Origin: Desulfobacteraceae bacterium
Lineage (GTDB): Bacteria; Desulfobacterota; Desulfobacteria; Desulfobacterales; UBA11574
Length of the DNA: 8,381 bases
Assembly (NCBI GenBank): GCA_002868985.1
Contig: PKTV01000006.1
Location: 1-8,381 of the forward strand
Direction of reading: 5' to 3'
The position numbers and the translations under genes are program-made. Within the stretch, counting starts at the first letter, position 1; each line of letters opens with the position of its first letter. Of this stretch, positions 1 to 6,232 are shown in pieces. Under the pieces are notes generated by a model that was given only the letters and a program-made list of their open reading frames with translations, was not told where the DNA came from and did no database searches.

Positions 1-621
1 AAGGAAAAACCGCCAAATCTGTCTGGAATAGAAAAAATATTGATTCTTCCTTTTAAAGATATGGCGTCACTATTTGGAGAAAGTGTGAACGGTCGTTGTC
101 CGGTGTGTGGAAAGGTGTTCACCACCGGAGACGTGGCAGAAAGCGCCGTCGTTATGCTTACAGAACATTTGTTCACTTTATTAAAAGATCGTAAAGACAT
201 TGAACTGATACCCAGCAGTCAGGCCCAAGGCGTTATGTCAGGACTGCTGGCGGGAAGCAATAAAACGCTGGAAGAACGAGCCTTGCAACTTGAGATAGGG
301 CGTGCACTAAATGCCGATGCGATTTTTGCTGGGTATATTTATCGTTTCAGAGAACGAGTCGGTGGTGAATATTCAGTTGATTTGTCGGCCTCTGTAGCTT
401 TTGATATACACCTTATTCGTGTTGAGGATGGCCGCGTGTTATGGAGCGCTCACCTCGATGAAACGCAACGACCATTGTCCGATGACCTTTTTCGGCTGAA
501 CCTCTTTTTAAGAAGAAAGGCCAAATGGATTACTGCAAAAGAGATGGCAATATCCGGGCTTGAAGATATGCTTAAAGATTTTTATATTCCATCCGAAACC
601 GAAACATTTGAAACTAGATAA
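1..621 (+). CDS. Probable envelope (lipo)protein with TolB-N/LpoB-like fold, 5' end outside window
   Basis: The reading frame is open from base 1 to the TAA at 619-621, giving 206 visible residues. The TTG at 40 lies mid-strand in a beta-strand-like segment (IEKILILPFKDM), so I do not take it as the start; the true start, and any signal peptide or lipobox, lies upstream. The visible part opens with a hydrophobic strand followed by 'LPF', then a CPVCG pair (visible residues 33 and 36). A helix, a strand (IELIPSSQ), a second helix, and 'ADAIFAGYIYRFRER' follow, then a 'GRVLWSAHLDETQ' strand and a C-terminal helix. This alternation, with 'G.vlW' and 'dETQ.pLs', resembles the small periplasmic TolB-N/LpoB/CsgG-like lipoproteins common in deltaproteobacteria. 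That is a fold-level impression, not a named function. The single cysteine pair does not make a full zinc site. The gene ends 4 bases before hisA, so the two are probably co-transcribed and perhaps translationally coupled. Confidence 0.72.
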   Translation, partial: KEKPPNLSGIEKILILPFKDMASLFGESVNGRCPVCGKVFTTGDVAESAVVMLTEHLFTLLKDRKDIELIPSSQAQGVMSGLLAGSNKTLEERALQLEIGRALNADAIFAGYIYRFRERVGGEYSVDLSASVAFDIHLIRVEDGRVLWSAHLDETQRPLSDDLFRLNLFLRRKAKWITAKEMAISGLEDMLKDFYIPSETETFETR

Positions 622-625
622 AGCG

Positions 626-1351
626 ATGCTTATTATACCTGCAGTTGATATAAAAAATGGAAGGTGTGTACGGCTCTCCCAAGGACGTATGGTTGCAGAA
701 ACAGTTTTTTCTGATAATCCTGCGGCTATGGCAAAAAAATGGGAAGATGAGGGAGCTGAAATTATTCATGTCGTTGATCTTGACGGTGCCATTGAAAAAA
801 GTCCTCAGAATCTCGATTCAATAAAAATAATCATAGATAGTGTAAATGCAGATATACAGGTTGGCGGGGGAATCCGGAACGAAAGAACGATAAAAATGTT
901 TTTCGAAATTGGGGTCAAGAGGGTTGTTATTGGTACTGAAGCCATTAAAAATCCGACACTCGTAAAAGATGCTTGTAAAGCATTTCCTGGCCGGATTGTT
1001 GTTGGAATTGATGCGCGTAATGGGTTGGTTGCCATTGAGGGGTGGACTAAAACAACTCAAGTTAATGCTGTGGACCTTGCAAAACAATTTGAGGATTCTG
1101 GCGTTGCTGTTATCAACTTTACAGATATCTATCGAGATGGAATGAAAACAGGCCCAAACATCGATGAAACCCGTCGTCTTGCTGAAGCTGTATCAACACC
1201 GGTAGTTGCTTCAGGTGGGGTTTCATCTATAGAGGATATTCAAAATCTATTACCATTAGAAGCCGTCGGTGTTGTTGGGGTCATTACCGGTAGAGCTCTA
1301 TACAGCGGAAGCCTTAATCTTAAAGAGGCTATTGAGACGCTTAATGGCTAG
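626..1351 (+). CDS. hisA: HisA, ProFAR isomerase (histidine biosynthesis)
   Basis: 1-(5-phosphoribosyl)-5-[(5-phosphoribosylamino)methylideneamino]imidazole-4-carboxamide isomerase is the cytosolic enzyme that converts ProFAR to PRFAR by an Amadori rearrangement, feeding HisF/HisH. The 241-residue length is standard for a HisA (beta/alpha)8 barrel. Visible hallmarks are the N-terminal 'IIPAVDIKNG' with the catalytic general base Asp8, phosphate-binding 'GGGIR' (80-84), 'GTEAI' (103-107), 'GIDARNG' with the second catalytic Asp129, 'TDIYRDGMKTGPN' (166-178) and the second phosphate loop 'ASGGVSS' (195-201). The frame is open for 22 codons further upstream, but these overlap the preceding gene. 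The ATG at 626 puts Asp8 at its conserved position. The ribosome-binding site is weak (GATAAAG), which fits coupling to the gene ending at 621. No hisF or hisH follows in the window, so the remaining his genes must lie upstream or elsewhere. Confidence 0.96.
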   Translation: MLIIPAVDIKNGRCVRLSQGRMVAETVFSDNPAAMAKKWEDEGAEIIHVVDLDGAIEKSPQNLDSIKIIIDSVNADIQVGGGIRNERTIKMFFEIGVKRVVIGTEAIKNPTLVKDACKAFPGRIVVGIDARNGLVAIEGWTKTTQVNAVDLAKQFEDSGVAVINFTDIYRDGMKTGPNIDETRRLAEAVSTPVVASGGVSSIEDIQNLLPLEAVGVVGVITGRALYSGSLNLKEAIETLNG

Positions 1352-1410
1352 ATAACAAAAACCAACCGACGAATCAACCAATTGAACAAACGGGATATAT
1401 GACAATTATC

Positions 1411-1439
1411 TTGACAAACTAACAAATAATAGTTACTTT
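1411..1439 (+). promoter_or_regulatory. Candidate sigma-70 promoter for dnaG-rpoD
   Basis: A perfect -35 hexamer TTGACA (1411-1416) is followed after 17 bases by TACTTT (1434-1439), which keeps the key T, A and final T of a -10 box. The implied start near 1446 would give a leader of about 300 nt before the dnaG start at 1754. The -35 box and spacing are convincing; the -10 box is imperfect and the leader is long. Confidence 0.45.
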
Positions 1440-1645
1440 ACCATGTTATATGTTTGTATTGTTAAAATAAAATAGAAAATAATTGATCATATTTGACGGT
1501 TTATCAAAAAGTTTTGTTGGGTTTTTCAATGACAAATTAGGGATTTTGGTTATCAATAGACTTTTTAAAATTCAGCAAACTTGAGTTTTAGATTTAACTT
1601 TTATGTAAGACAAAGAGAAATACATTCAATTATATCTATACAAAC

Positions 1646-1662
1646 AAACTGTTACAGTTTTT
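1646..1662 (+). promoter_or_regulatory. Small palindrome (operator or weak terminator)
   Basis: AAACTG (1646-1651), loop TTA, and CAGTTT (1655-1660) form a perfect 6-bp hairpin that runs into a short T-run (to 1662). It could be a weak factor-independent terminator or a protein-binding palindrome in the dnaG leader. The stem is AT-rich, so the terminator reading is weak. Confidence 0.25.
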
Positions 1663-1681
1663 CTTTGGCTTCTTCTTATTT

Positions 1682-1713
1682 AAGAACCTTCCATAATGAT
1701 CGGTTCCTTTTTT
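1682..1713 (+). terminator. Weak stem-loop with T-run ahead of dnaG
   Basis: GAACC (1684-1688) pairs with GGTTC (1702-1706) across a 13-nt loop, with one mismatch before an added A-T pair, and is followed by six T residues (1708-1713). It might end transcripts from hisA or attenuate a long dnaG leader. The stem is short and the loop large, so this is tentative. Confidence 0.25.
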
Positions 1714-1739
1714 GTCAGTCATACCATGTTCATCTCGAT

Positions 1740-1745
1740 GGAGGT
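1740..1745 (+). promoter_or_regulatory. Ribosome-binding site that fixes the dnaG TTG start
   Basis: GGAGGT lies 8 bases before the TTG at 1754, which is ideal Shine-Dalgarno spacing. This favours TTG 1754 over the in-frame TTG codons at 1712 and 1745; the first has no good site and the second touches the GGAGG itself. The resulting protein begins MTIFIPEDKV, as expected for DnaG, whose N-terminus normally starts a few residues before 'IPE'. Confidence 0.8.
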
Positions 1746-1753
1746 TGGTCTTT

Positions 1754-2899
1754 TTGACAATTTTTATTCCTGAAGATAAGGTTTTAGAGATTAAAAATGC
1801 AGCAGATATTGTTGAAGTCGTTTCAGAAAGCGTGCTGCTGAAAAAAACAGGAAAGAACTATGTTGGTCTTTGCCCGTTTCATTCTGAAAAAACCCCGTCT
1901 TTTACCGTAAGTCCCCAAAAACAGATATTTTATTGCTTCGGCTGTGCCGCTGGAGGGAATGTTTTTAGTTTTATTATGAAACGTGATGGTATTTCTTTTC
2001 CAGAAGCTGCACGGATTCTTTCCAGACAATATGGGATCAATATTCCGGTTCAAACGATGTCAAAAGAGCAAAAAAGACTCAGGAGCGAAAGGGAAAATCT
2101 GCTTACCGTAAATAGACAGGCGATGGAATTTTTTCAAAGCAATCTGTTTAATGCTTCTTCAGGTAAACAGGCGTTGATATATCTCAAGAAAAGGGGAATA
2201 AGCCAGGAGACGATGGAGATATTTAAGCTTGGATACGCCCCAACTGGTTGGAATAATATCAATAATTTTTTCCAAAAAAAGAAGATTCCCCTCGATATTG
2301 TAAAAAAAGCCGGGTTGATTGTTAAAAGAGAAAAAAAAGACGGTTTTTACGATCGTTTCAGAAACCGAATAATATTTCCAATATTTAATGTGAACATGCA
2401 TGTGATAGGTTTCGGCGGACGAGTATTGACTGATGATTTGCCGAAATATCTGAACTCTCCGGAAACGCCGATTTATAACAAAAGTTCTTCTTTATACGGT
2501 CTTCACCGGGCCAGGCAAAAATGCAGGGAGACTGAAACAGTTTACATTGTTGAGGGGTATTTTGATCTGTTGGCCTTGCATCAGAATGGTATTCAAAATT
2601 CAGTTGCAACATTGGGGACTTCTATTACTGTGGACCATGTTCATATCCTTAGAAACGTTATCGGCAAGGATGGTCATGTGGTGCTCGTTTTTGATTCTGA
2701 TGATGCGGGTATGAAAGCTGCACTGAGAAGTTTAGGAATATTTATGAATGCCGAAGTCGATACAAATATTATGCTTTTGCCTCCAGGACATGATCCTGAT
2801 TCATATCTTTTTGAATTCGGATACGAATCATTTTTTGATATCGCTAAAAGTGCAAAGAGCCTTATATCTTTTCTTATAGATGCCTTGATAGAGAAATAA
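1754..2899 (+). CDS. dnaG: DNA primase DnaG, N-terminal part (zinc-binding and TOPRIM catalytic domains), ended by premature TAA
   Basis: DnaG synthesises the RNA primers for the lagging strand and for fork restart, working with the DnaB helicase. The 381 residues contain the CHC2 zinc-binding domain (about 1-100; Cys40, His43, Cys61 and Cys64 in 'CPFH...CFGC'). The RNA-polymerase core follows, with the basic 'FYDRFRNRIIFPI' (198-210), 'GGR' (221-223) and 'KYLNSPETPIYNKS' (231-244). The TOPRIM motifs are 'VEGYFDLLAL' (catalytic Glu267) and 'FDSDDAG' (metal-binding Asp314, Asp316, Asp317), with 'DPD' at 347-349. All catalytic residues are present. The frame then stops at TAA (2897-2899) inside the helical end of the core domain. 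The primase sequence continues in the same frame directly afterwards, so this is not a natural C-terminus. An intact relative would carry an amino acid here (CAA, Gln, is one base away). Without the rest, the fragment lacks the helicase-interaction domain. Whether this is a real nonsense mutation, a split gene or a sequence error cannot be told from the window. Confidence 0.93.
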   Translation: MTIFIPEDKVLEIKNAADIVEVVSESVLLKKTGKNYVGLCPFHSEKTPSFTVSPQKQIFYCFGCAAGGNVFSFIMKRDGISFPEAARILSRQYGINIPVQTMSKEQKRLRSERENLLTVNRQAMEFFQSNLFNASSGKQALIYLKKRGISQETMEIFKLGYAPTGWNNINNFFQKKKIPLDIVKKAGLIVKREKKDGFYDRFRNRIIFPIFNVNMHVIGFGGRVLTDDLPKYLNSPETPIYNKSSSLYGLHRARQKCRETETVYIVEGYFDLLALHQNGIQNSVATLGTSITVDHVHILRNVIGKDGHVVLVFDSDDAGMKAALRSLGIFMNAEVDTNIMLLPPGHDPDSYLFEFGYESFFDIAKSAKSLISFLIDALIEK

Positions 2900-2938
2900 G
2901 GACTTACCGTTGAACGAAAGATCCGTGTACCTTCAGAG

Positions 2939-3601
2939 ATGAGAGAAACGCTGGCATCCATTGATGACAGTGTGGCAAGATCTTTGTATGTAAAAGAGCT
3001 TGCTGAACGTGTTGGGATTGATGAAACTGCTGTTTTGGAAAAGGTGAGGGAACTGTCTTTTAAAAATAAAAGCAGCACCAAAAGTGATACATTTTCAAAC
3101 CATGCTTCTGTTCGCATTCATAGAAAAAACGGTTTTCAGAAAGCGGATAAGAGAAAATCATTTCATGGCAAGTGGGCAAGGCTGGAGCAGCAGATTATTT
3201 CAATGATGCTTCAATTTCCGCCAGTTTTATCCGAAATTGGTGAGCGAGGCATACTTGAATTTTTTGAGGATAATCGCTTAAAAGCGATTGGAAACTTAAT
3301 TCTGAAACATCAAGATTGTTCGGATATAAGAATCGATGATGTTGTCAACTTAATTGAAGACAACGAGGAAAGGGGTATTGTGGCTTCCATGGCATTTGAA
3401 GATAATAAGTGGGATTATGATGGATGCCTCAATATTTTAAACCGATTCGAGTCGATACGTAATAAAAAAGAAGATACTCTGATAAAAAAAATAAAGGAAG
3501 CTGAAGAGAAAAATGATCTTGAATTACTTTCAAAGCTGTTGAGTAAAAAACAAAAAATGGCAGTGCTATCTGAAAAAAAGAAGATGGCGTTATTGAAATA
3601 A
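2939..3601 (+). CDS. dnaG: DNA primase DnaG, C-terminal part (end of core and DnaB-interaction domain), separated by in-frame stop
   Basis: This frame is the direct continuation of dnaG; codons from 2900 onward already read as primase. The ATG at 2939 is only the first start codon after the stop and has no Shine-Dalgarno sequence, so independent translation is doubtful. From that ATG the 220 residues comprise the last helices of the catalytic core ('SVARSLYVKELAERVGI', about 11-27), a basic Ser/Lys/Arg-rich linker (about 41-77) and a helical domain (about 78-220) starting 'RLEQQIISMMLQFPPVL'. That domain matches the DnaB-binding C-terminal domain of DnaG and ends in a charged, coiled-coil-like helix. 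No further stop or frameshift is visible, so any lesion is recent or artefactual. Read through, the whole protein would be about 615 residues, normal for deltaproteobacterial DnaG. It ends 37 bases before rpoD, the classical neighbour. Confidence 0.85.
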   Translation: MRETLASIDDSVARSLYVKELAERVGIDETAVLEKVRELSFKNKSSTKSDTFSNHASVRIHRKNGFQKADKRKSFHGKWARLEQQIISMMLQFPPVLSEIGERGILEFFEDNRLKAIGNLILKHQDCSDIRIDDVVNLIEDNEERGIVASMAFEDNKWDYDGCLNILNRFESIRNKKEDTLIKKIKEAEEKNDLELLSKLLSKKQKMAVLSEKKKMALLK

Positions 3602-3624
3602 ACACAAAATCAAATGGAGTCTGT

Positions 3625-3630
3625 AGGAGG
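3625..3630 (+). promoter_or_regulatory. Strong ribosome-binding site of rpoD
   Basis: AGGAGG lies 8 bases before the ATG at 3639, the strongest Shine-Dalgarno match in the window. It fits high and independent translation of the major sigma factor within the dnaG-rpoD unit. Confidence 0.8.
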
Positions 3631-3638
3631 CTAAATAC

Positions 3639-5402
3639 ATGGCAAAGAAAGCCGCTACAAAAAAGAAAAAAAGTGGAAATATTACAAAAAAAACGCTGGA
3701 CAAGCTTATTTCAAAAGGAAAAAAGAAAGGTTTTCTAACTTATGATGAGATAAACAAAGCGCTTCCGGATGATACCCTTTCATTGGAGCAAATTGATGAA
3801 ACGCTTATCATGTTAAATTATCTTGACATTGAAATCATAGATGAAAAAAAGAACAAGTTAACTCGAACAAAAAAGGTTAAGATATCCGCGACTCCTGCAC
3901 CTGATTATGGCTCGGTAACTGATCCTGTCAAAATGTATTTACGTGAGATGGGCTTGGTAACTCTTTTAAGCAGAGAAGGTGAGGTTGTTATTGCCAAGGA
4001 GATAGAAGCAGGAGAACAGGAGGTTTTAAAGGCCCTGATAGATACAAACATCGCTGTAGAATGCATTATAGGACTTGGAATTCAAATAGATAACAGTGAG
4101 ATACGACTGAAACAGGTATTAAGAGATGTCAGGGATATGGACGAGGTCGGCGCATATATTGACGAAAGGATCCAGATCGGAAGATTTTTAGAGACAATAA
4201 ATGCTATACGGTCCATTCATGAAGAAAACAGAGTATATCGGGAGAAACTTTTTGCATCAAAGCTTAAATCCGATGAACAGCGTCGTATCAGAAGATGCAT
4301 CACTCGCAGAAATAATAAAATATTTGGTTTGCTTAAGGAATGGCGCTTTGAGAGTGGAGTGATTGATAAGATTGAGAAACTTGTCAGGGAAAACATCGGG
4401 TGGTTCGATTCTATGAATAAAATAATTGTGATGTGTGCTGATTCTCTTGGCGTATCGGTTACAGAACTTCGAGCCAATTTAACGACCAAAACCAAGTTTG
4501 TCCGGTGGGTTTGTTCACGTTATGATTTTTCAAAGGAAGAAGGTGCCTTGCTTTTTGCCGAGTTGAAGACAATAAAAGACCAAATTGCCGGTCGAGAGCA
4601 TACTTTTAAGGCCAAAAACCGGTCTTTAAAAAGGATCATGTCAAGTGTAGATGAAGGGCGCTTTAGAGCCAAACTTGCGAAAAGTGAATTGACCAAGGCC
4701 AATTTGCGACTGGTTGTCAGTATTGCCAAAAAATACACCAATCGAGGTTTACAATTTTTAGATTTGATCCAGGAGGGAAATATCGGTCTGATGAAGGCTG
4801 TTGATAAATTTGAATATAGGCGTGGTTATAAATTCAGCACATATGCAACGTGGTGGATTCGACAGGCCATAACGAGAGCAATTGCTGATCAGGCAAGAAC
4901 CATCCGAATCCCTGTTCATATGATTGAAACAATAAACAAGCTTATTCGTACATCCAGGTACCTGGTACAGGAGCTTGGACGAGAGCCGACGCCTGAGGAA
5001 ATATCGGAGAAAATGGAAATCCCCTTATCCAAAGTTCGAAAAGTCTTAAAAATTGCAAGAGAGCCAATTTCATTAGAAACGCCCATAGGTGAGGAAGAAG
5101 ATAGCCATCTCGGAGATTTTATAGAAGATAAGAAGTTTATGCTGCCTTCAGATGCAGCTGTCAGTCTAAACCTTGCCGAACAGACAAGAAAGGTTCTCGC
5201 GACTTTGACCCCGCGCGAGGAAAAAGTACTGCGTATGAGATTCGGAATAGGTGAAAAGGCGGATCATACCCTCGAAGAGGTTGGACAAGACTTTGCCGTA
5301 ACACGAGAAAGGATAAGGCAGATAGAAGCCAAAGCTTTAAGAAAACTCAGGCATCCCACCAGAAGTCGAAAGCTAAAAAGTTTTATCGAACAGACCCAAT
5401 GA
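3639..5402 (+). CDS. rpoD: RpoD, primary sigma factor (sigma-70)
   Basis: The housekeeping sigma subunit directs RNA polymerase to -35/-10 promoters. The 587 residues hold a lysine-rich N-terminus, region 1.1 (about 17-70; '[20 protein letters not shown]'), region 1.2 ('[21 protein letters not shown]', 95-115), and a non-conserved region of about 220 residues (about 125-345), typical of proteobacterial RpoD. Region 2 spans about 350-430, with '[22 protein letters not shown]' and the -10 recognition/melting stretch '[20 protein letters not shown]' (397-416). Region 3 begins '[13 protein letters not shown]'. Region 4 ends in the -35-binding helix-turn-helix '[20 protein letters not shown]' (544-563). 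Full length, with intact key aromatic residues (FSTYATWW). It sits directly after dnaG, as in the macromolecular-synthesis operons of many bacteria, and is probably transcribed from the dnaG promoter. No clear terminator follows immediately. Confidence 0.98.
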   Translation: MAKKAATKKKKSGNITKKTLDKLISKGKKKGFLTYDEINKALPDDTLSLEQIDETLIMLNYLDIEIIDEKKNKLTRTKKVKISATPAPDYGSVTDPVKMYLREMGLVTLLSREGEVVIAKEIEAGEQEVLKALIDTNIAVECIIGLGIQIDNSEIRLKQVLRDVRDMDEVGAYIDERIQIGRFLETINAIRSIHEENRVYREKLFASKLKSDEQRRIRRCITRRNNKIFGLLKEWRFESGVIDKIEKLVRENIGWFDSMNKIIVMCADSLGVSVTELRANLTTKTKFVRWVCSRYDFSKEEGALLFAELKTIKDQIAGREHTFKAKNRSLKRIMSSVDEGRFRAKLAKSELTKANLRLVVSIAKKYTNRGLQFLDLIQEGNIGLMKAVDKFEYRRGYKFSTYATWWIRQAITRAIADQARTIRIPVHMIETINKLIRTSRYLVQELGREPTPEEISEKMEIPLSKVRKVLKIAREPISLETPIGEEEDSHLGDFIEDKKFMLPSDAAVSLNLAEQTRKVLATLTPREEKVLRMRFGIGEKADHTLEEVGQDFAVTRERIRQIEAKALRKLRHPTRSRKLKSFIEQTQ

Positions 5403-5461
5403 TTTTAAGGGCATACGCGTCAATGAATATTGAACGTAGGGGCTTTGCTCCAATTGAAATG

Positions 5462-5557
5462 ATGGAATGATGGTTTAAAGTATTTTATGACATTTTGAAG
5501 GGGTTATTTCCGCTCTTTTTCCCAATATTTCAGAACTCCAACATTCCATCATTCCAT
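5462..5557. repeat. Inverted repeat pair after rpoD (ATGGAATGATGG family)
   Basis: ATGGAATGATGG (5462-5473) is matched by its exact reverse complement CCATCATTCCAT (5546-5557), enclosing 72 bases with no coding capacity. Each arm is itself made of short ATGGA/ATGATGG units (the first arm is preceded by ATG, giving a partial tandem). A small GGGGC-TTT-GCTCC hairpin lies just upstream (about 5439-5451). This looks like a dispersed, non-coding palindromic element inserted behind rpoD; it lacks a T-run and is not a good terminator. Confidence 0.6.
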
Positions 5558-5661
5558 ACCGATGGCATGAAAAAATACCATTAAAAGACATTTGGTTACA
5601 GCAAGTTATAGAATATTCGAGACGTTTAATTATTTTCACGGCTTTAATACCGGGTAAACCC

Positions 5662-5690
5662 TTGACAAAATAATTTTAAGGGATTAGGTA
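5662..5690 (+). promoter_or_regulatory. Candidate promoter for the CAU tRNA
   Basis: A perfect TTGACA (5662-5667) lies 45 bases before the first tRNA base. After 17 bases comes TAGGTA (5685-5690); with 19-base spacing GGTAAT (5687-5692) is an alternative. Transcription would begin near 5697-5700, a short distance before the mature tRNA 5' end at 5713. The -35 box and position are good, the -10 box only fair. Confidence 0.5.
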
Positions 5691-5712
5691 ATCAATTTTT
5701 ATGTCGATGCTT

Positions 5713-5785
5713 GGGCCCATAGCTCAGCTGGCAGAGCCACCGGCTCATAACCGGTAGGTCCCTGGTTCGATTCCAGGTGGGCCCA
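5713..5785 (+). tRNA. tRNA-Met (anticodon CAU)
   Basis: A complete cloverleaf of 73 bases: acceptor GGGCCCA (5713-5719) pairs with TGGGCCC (5778-5784), with discriminator A at 5785. The D stem is GCTC/GAGC, with a short 8-base loop containing GG. The anticodon stem ACCGG/CCGGT carries loop CTCATAA with CAT at 5746-5748. A 5-base variable region is followed by T stem CCTGG/CCAGG with loop TTCGATT. The CCA end is not encoded. The 1-72 pair is G-C, so this is not the initiator tRNA (which has a mismatch there). Elongator Met is most likely, but a CAU tRNA can also be tRNA-Ile2 that is modified by TilS to lysidine; sequence by eye cannot fully separate the two. It sits alone between rpoD and the Nif3-like gene, with its own promoter and terminator candidates. 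Confidence 0.94.
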
Positions 5786-5886
5786 TCAGTTTGAAAGTAA
5801 AAAGAGTTTGGAGTTAAAAGCGTGACAAGACCAAATCATCCGAGTGTAATTTTACAGAATAGACCTATAAACAACATGGGCCTTAA

Positions 5887-5929
5887 CATTACTCAGCTAA
5901 ATACCCTTTGGTATTGCTTATGAGTTATG
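5887..5929 (+). other. Two-part stem-loop in the tRNA trailer
   Basis: CATTACTCA (5887-5895) pairs with TGAGTTATG (5921-5929) with one mismatch. Inside it, after an asymmetric internal loop, AATACC (5900-5905) pairs with GGTATT (5910-5915) across the tetraloop CTTT. It has no T-run, so it is a structural or repeat element rather than a terminator. If the tRNA transcript runs to the terminator at 5953, this hairpin is part of its 3' trailer. Confidence 0.5.
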
Positions 5930-5952
5930 GGAGTTAAAAGATATGAGGAATT

Positions 5953-5987
5953 AAAAGCGTGGTTATAACAATGGCCACGCTTTTTTT
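5953..5987 (+). terminator. Strong intrinsic terminator after the tRNA
   Basis: AAAAGCGTGG (5953-5962) pairs perfectly with CCACGCTTTT (5975-5984) over a 12-base loop, and seven T residues run from 5981 to 5987. The GC-rich core and T-tract are classical. The A-run on the 5' side makes it potentially bidirectional, but no converging gene is present, so it most likely ends the tRNA transcript. Confidence 0.85.
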
Positions 5988-5994
5988 ATTACAA

Positions 5995-6135
5995 GCCATC
6001 ACAAACATACATCTAACGCCCAATTACGGCGTTGCGAACCTCTTCAAAATGCTCACATACTCCCATGTATGCTACGCTTTTTCATCGGTTCGCGCCTTGT
6101 CCTTGAACGTAATCTGCATTTTTGAGATGGCTTGT
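5995..6135. repeat. Structured intergenic block, candidate dispersed repeat
   Basis: The block contains AACGCC/GGCGTT (6015-6020 and 6028-6033, 7-base loop), then GCGAACC (6034-6040) pairing with GGTTCGC (6087-6093), which encloses CATAC/GTATG (6056-6060 and 6067-6071). It is more GC-rich than the flanks. Read on the - strand it opens with GCCATCTCAAAA, a 12-mer that recurs at 8191-8202. Nested perfect stems with no good reading frame suggest a mobile or dispersed non-coding element. I have the impression of having seen very similar blocks between genes of Desulfobacterales genomes, but could not check this. Confidence 0.45.
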
Positions 6136-6179
6136 AGTTGGAATGGTTTTATCCATTTAACATAGCAAAAATGAGTGTA

Positions 6180-6212
6180 CGTATTCACTGGGTTTGCTTC
6201 CCTGTGAACACG
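6180..6212 (+). promoter_or_regulatory. Long hairpin just upstream of the Nif3-like gene
   Basis: CGTATTCACTGGG (6180-6192) faces CCCTGTGAACACG (6200-6212) over a 7-base loop (TTTGCTT). Of 13 positions, 11 pair (one A-C and one T-T mismatch). It ends 20 bases before the start codon and has no T-run. It could be a 5'-UTR control element, a binding palindrome (TTCAC...GTGAA) or the end of a dispersed repeat. Confidence 0.5.
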
Positions 6213-6232
6213 TCCAAATGAGTTGGTAATTT

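Larger units (their letters stand above)
1352..1753. other. AT-rich intergenic region upstream of dnaG
   Basis: These 402 bases carry no supportable gene. The sequence is markedly AT-rich, with poly-A and poly-T runs, and holds one good promoter candidate (1411-1439), a 6-bp hairpin (1646-1660) and a weak stem with a T-run (1682-1713), each listed separately. It probably separates the hisA transcription unit from the dnaG-rpoD unit and serves as the dnaG leader. Confidence 0.6.
5786..6232. other. Non-coding region between tRNA and Nif3-like gene, rich in structured elements
   Basis: These 447 bases hold no credible protein gene. In order they contain GAGTTAAAAG direct repeats (5811-5820 and 5931-5940, with a related AATTAAAAGCGTGG at 5949-5962), a hairpin (5887-5929), a strong terminator (5953-5987), a structured repeat-like block (about 5995-6135) and a long hairpin (6180-6212). 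A 68-codon frame at 5959-6165 runs through the terminator and the structured block and looks spurious. Confidence 0.6.

Noticed and set aside
40..42. TTG at 40 as the start of the first gene
   Set aside because: The frame is open upstream to base 1 with matching protein character, and there is no ribosome-binding site before the TTG.
2897..2899. Selenocysteine, pyrrolysine or frameshift recoding at the dnaG stop
   Set aside because: The codon is TAA, not TGA or TAG, and the protein continues in the same frame, so neither special-amino-acid insertion nor a programmed frameshift fits.
2674..3117. 147-codon - strand frame spanning the dnaG stop
   Set aside because: It is the antisense shadow of dnaG: composition mirrors the primase codons and there is no start signal or domain.
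5439..5451. GGGGC-TTT-GCTCC hairpin as the rpoD terminator
   Set aside because: The stem is only 5 bp with a wobble pair and there is no T-run after it.
5713..5785. tRNA as an integration (att) site for a mobile island
   Set aside because: No copy of the tRNA 3' end is seen downstream and no integrase or island genes are present in the window.
5959..6165. 68-codon + strand frame
   Set aside because: It starts inside the terminator stem, has no ribosome-binding site, spans nested inverted repeats and shows no protein-family features.
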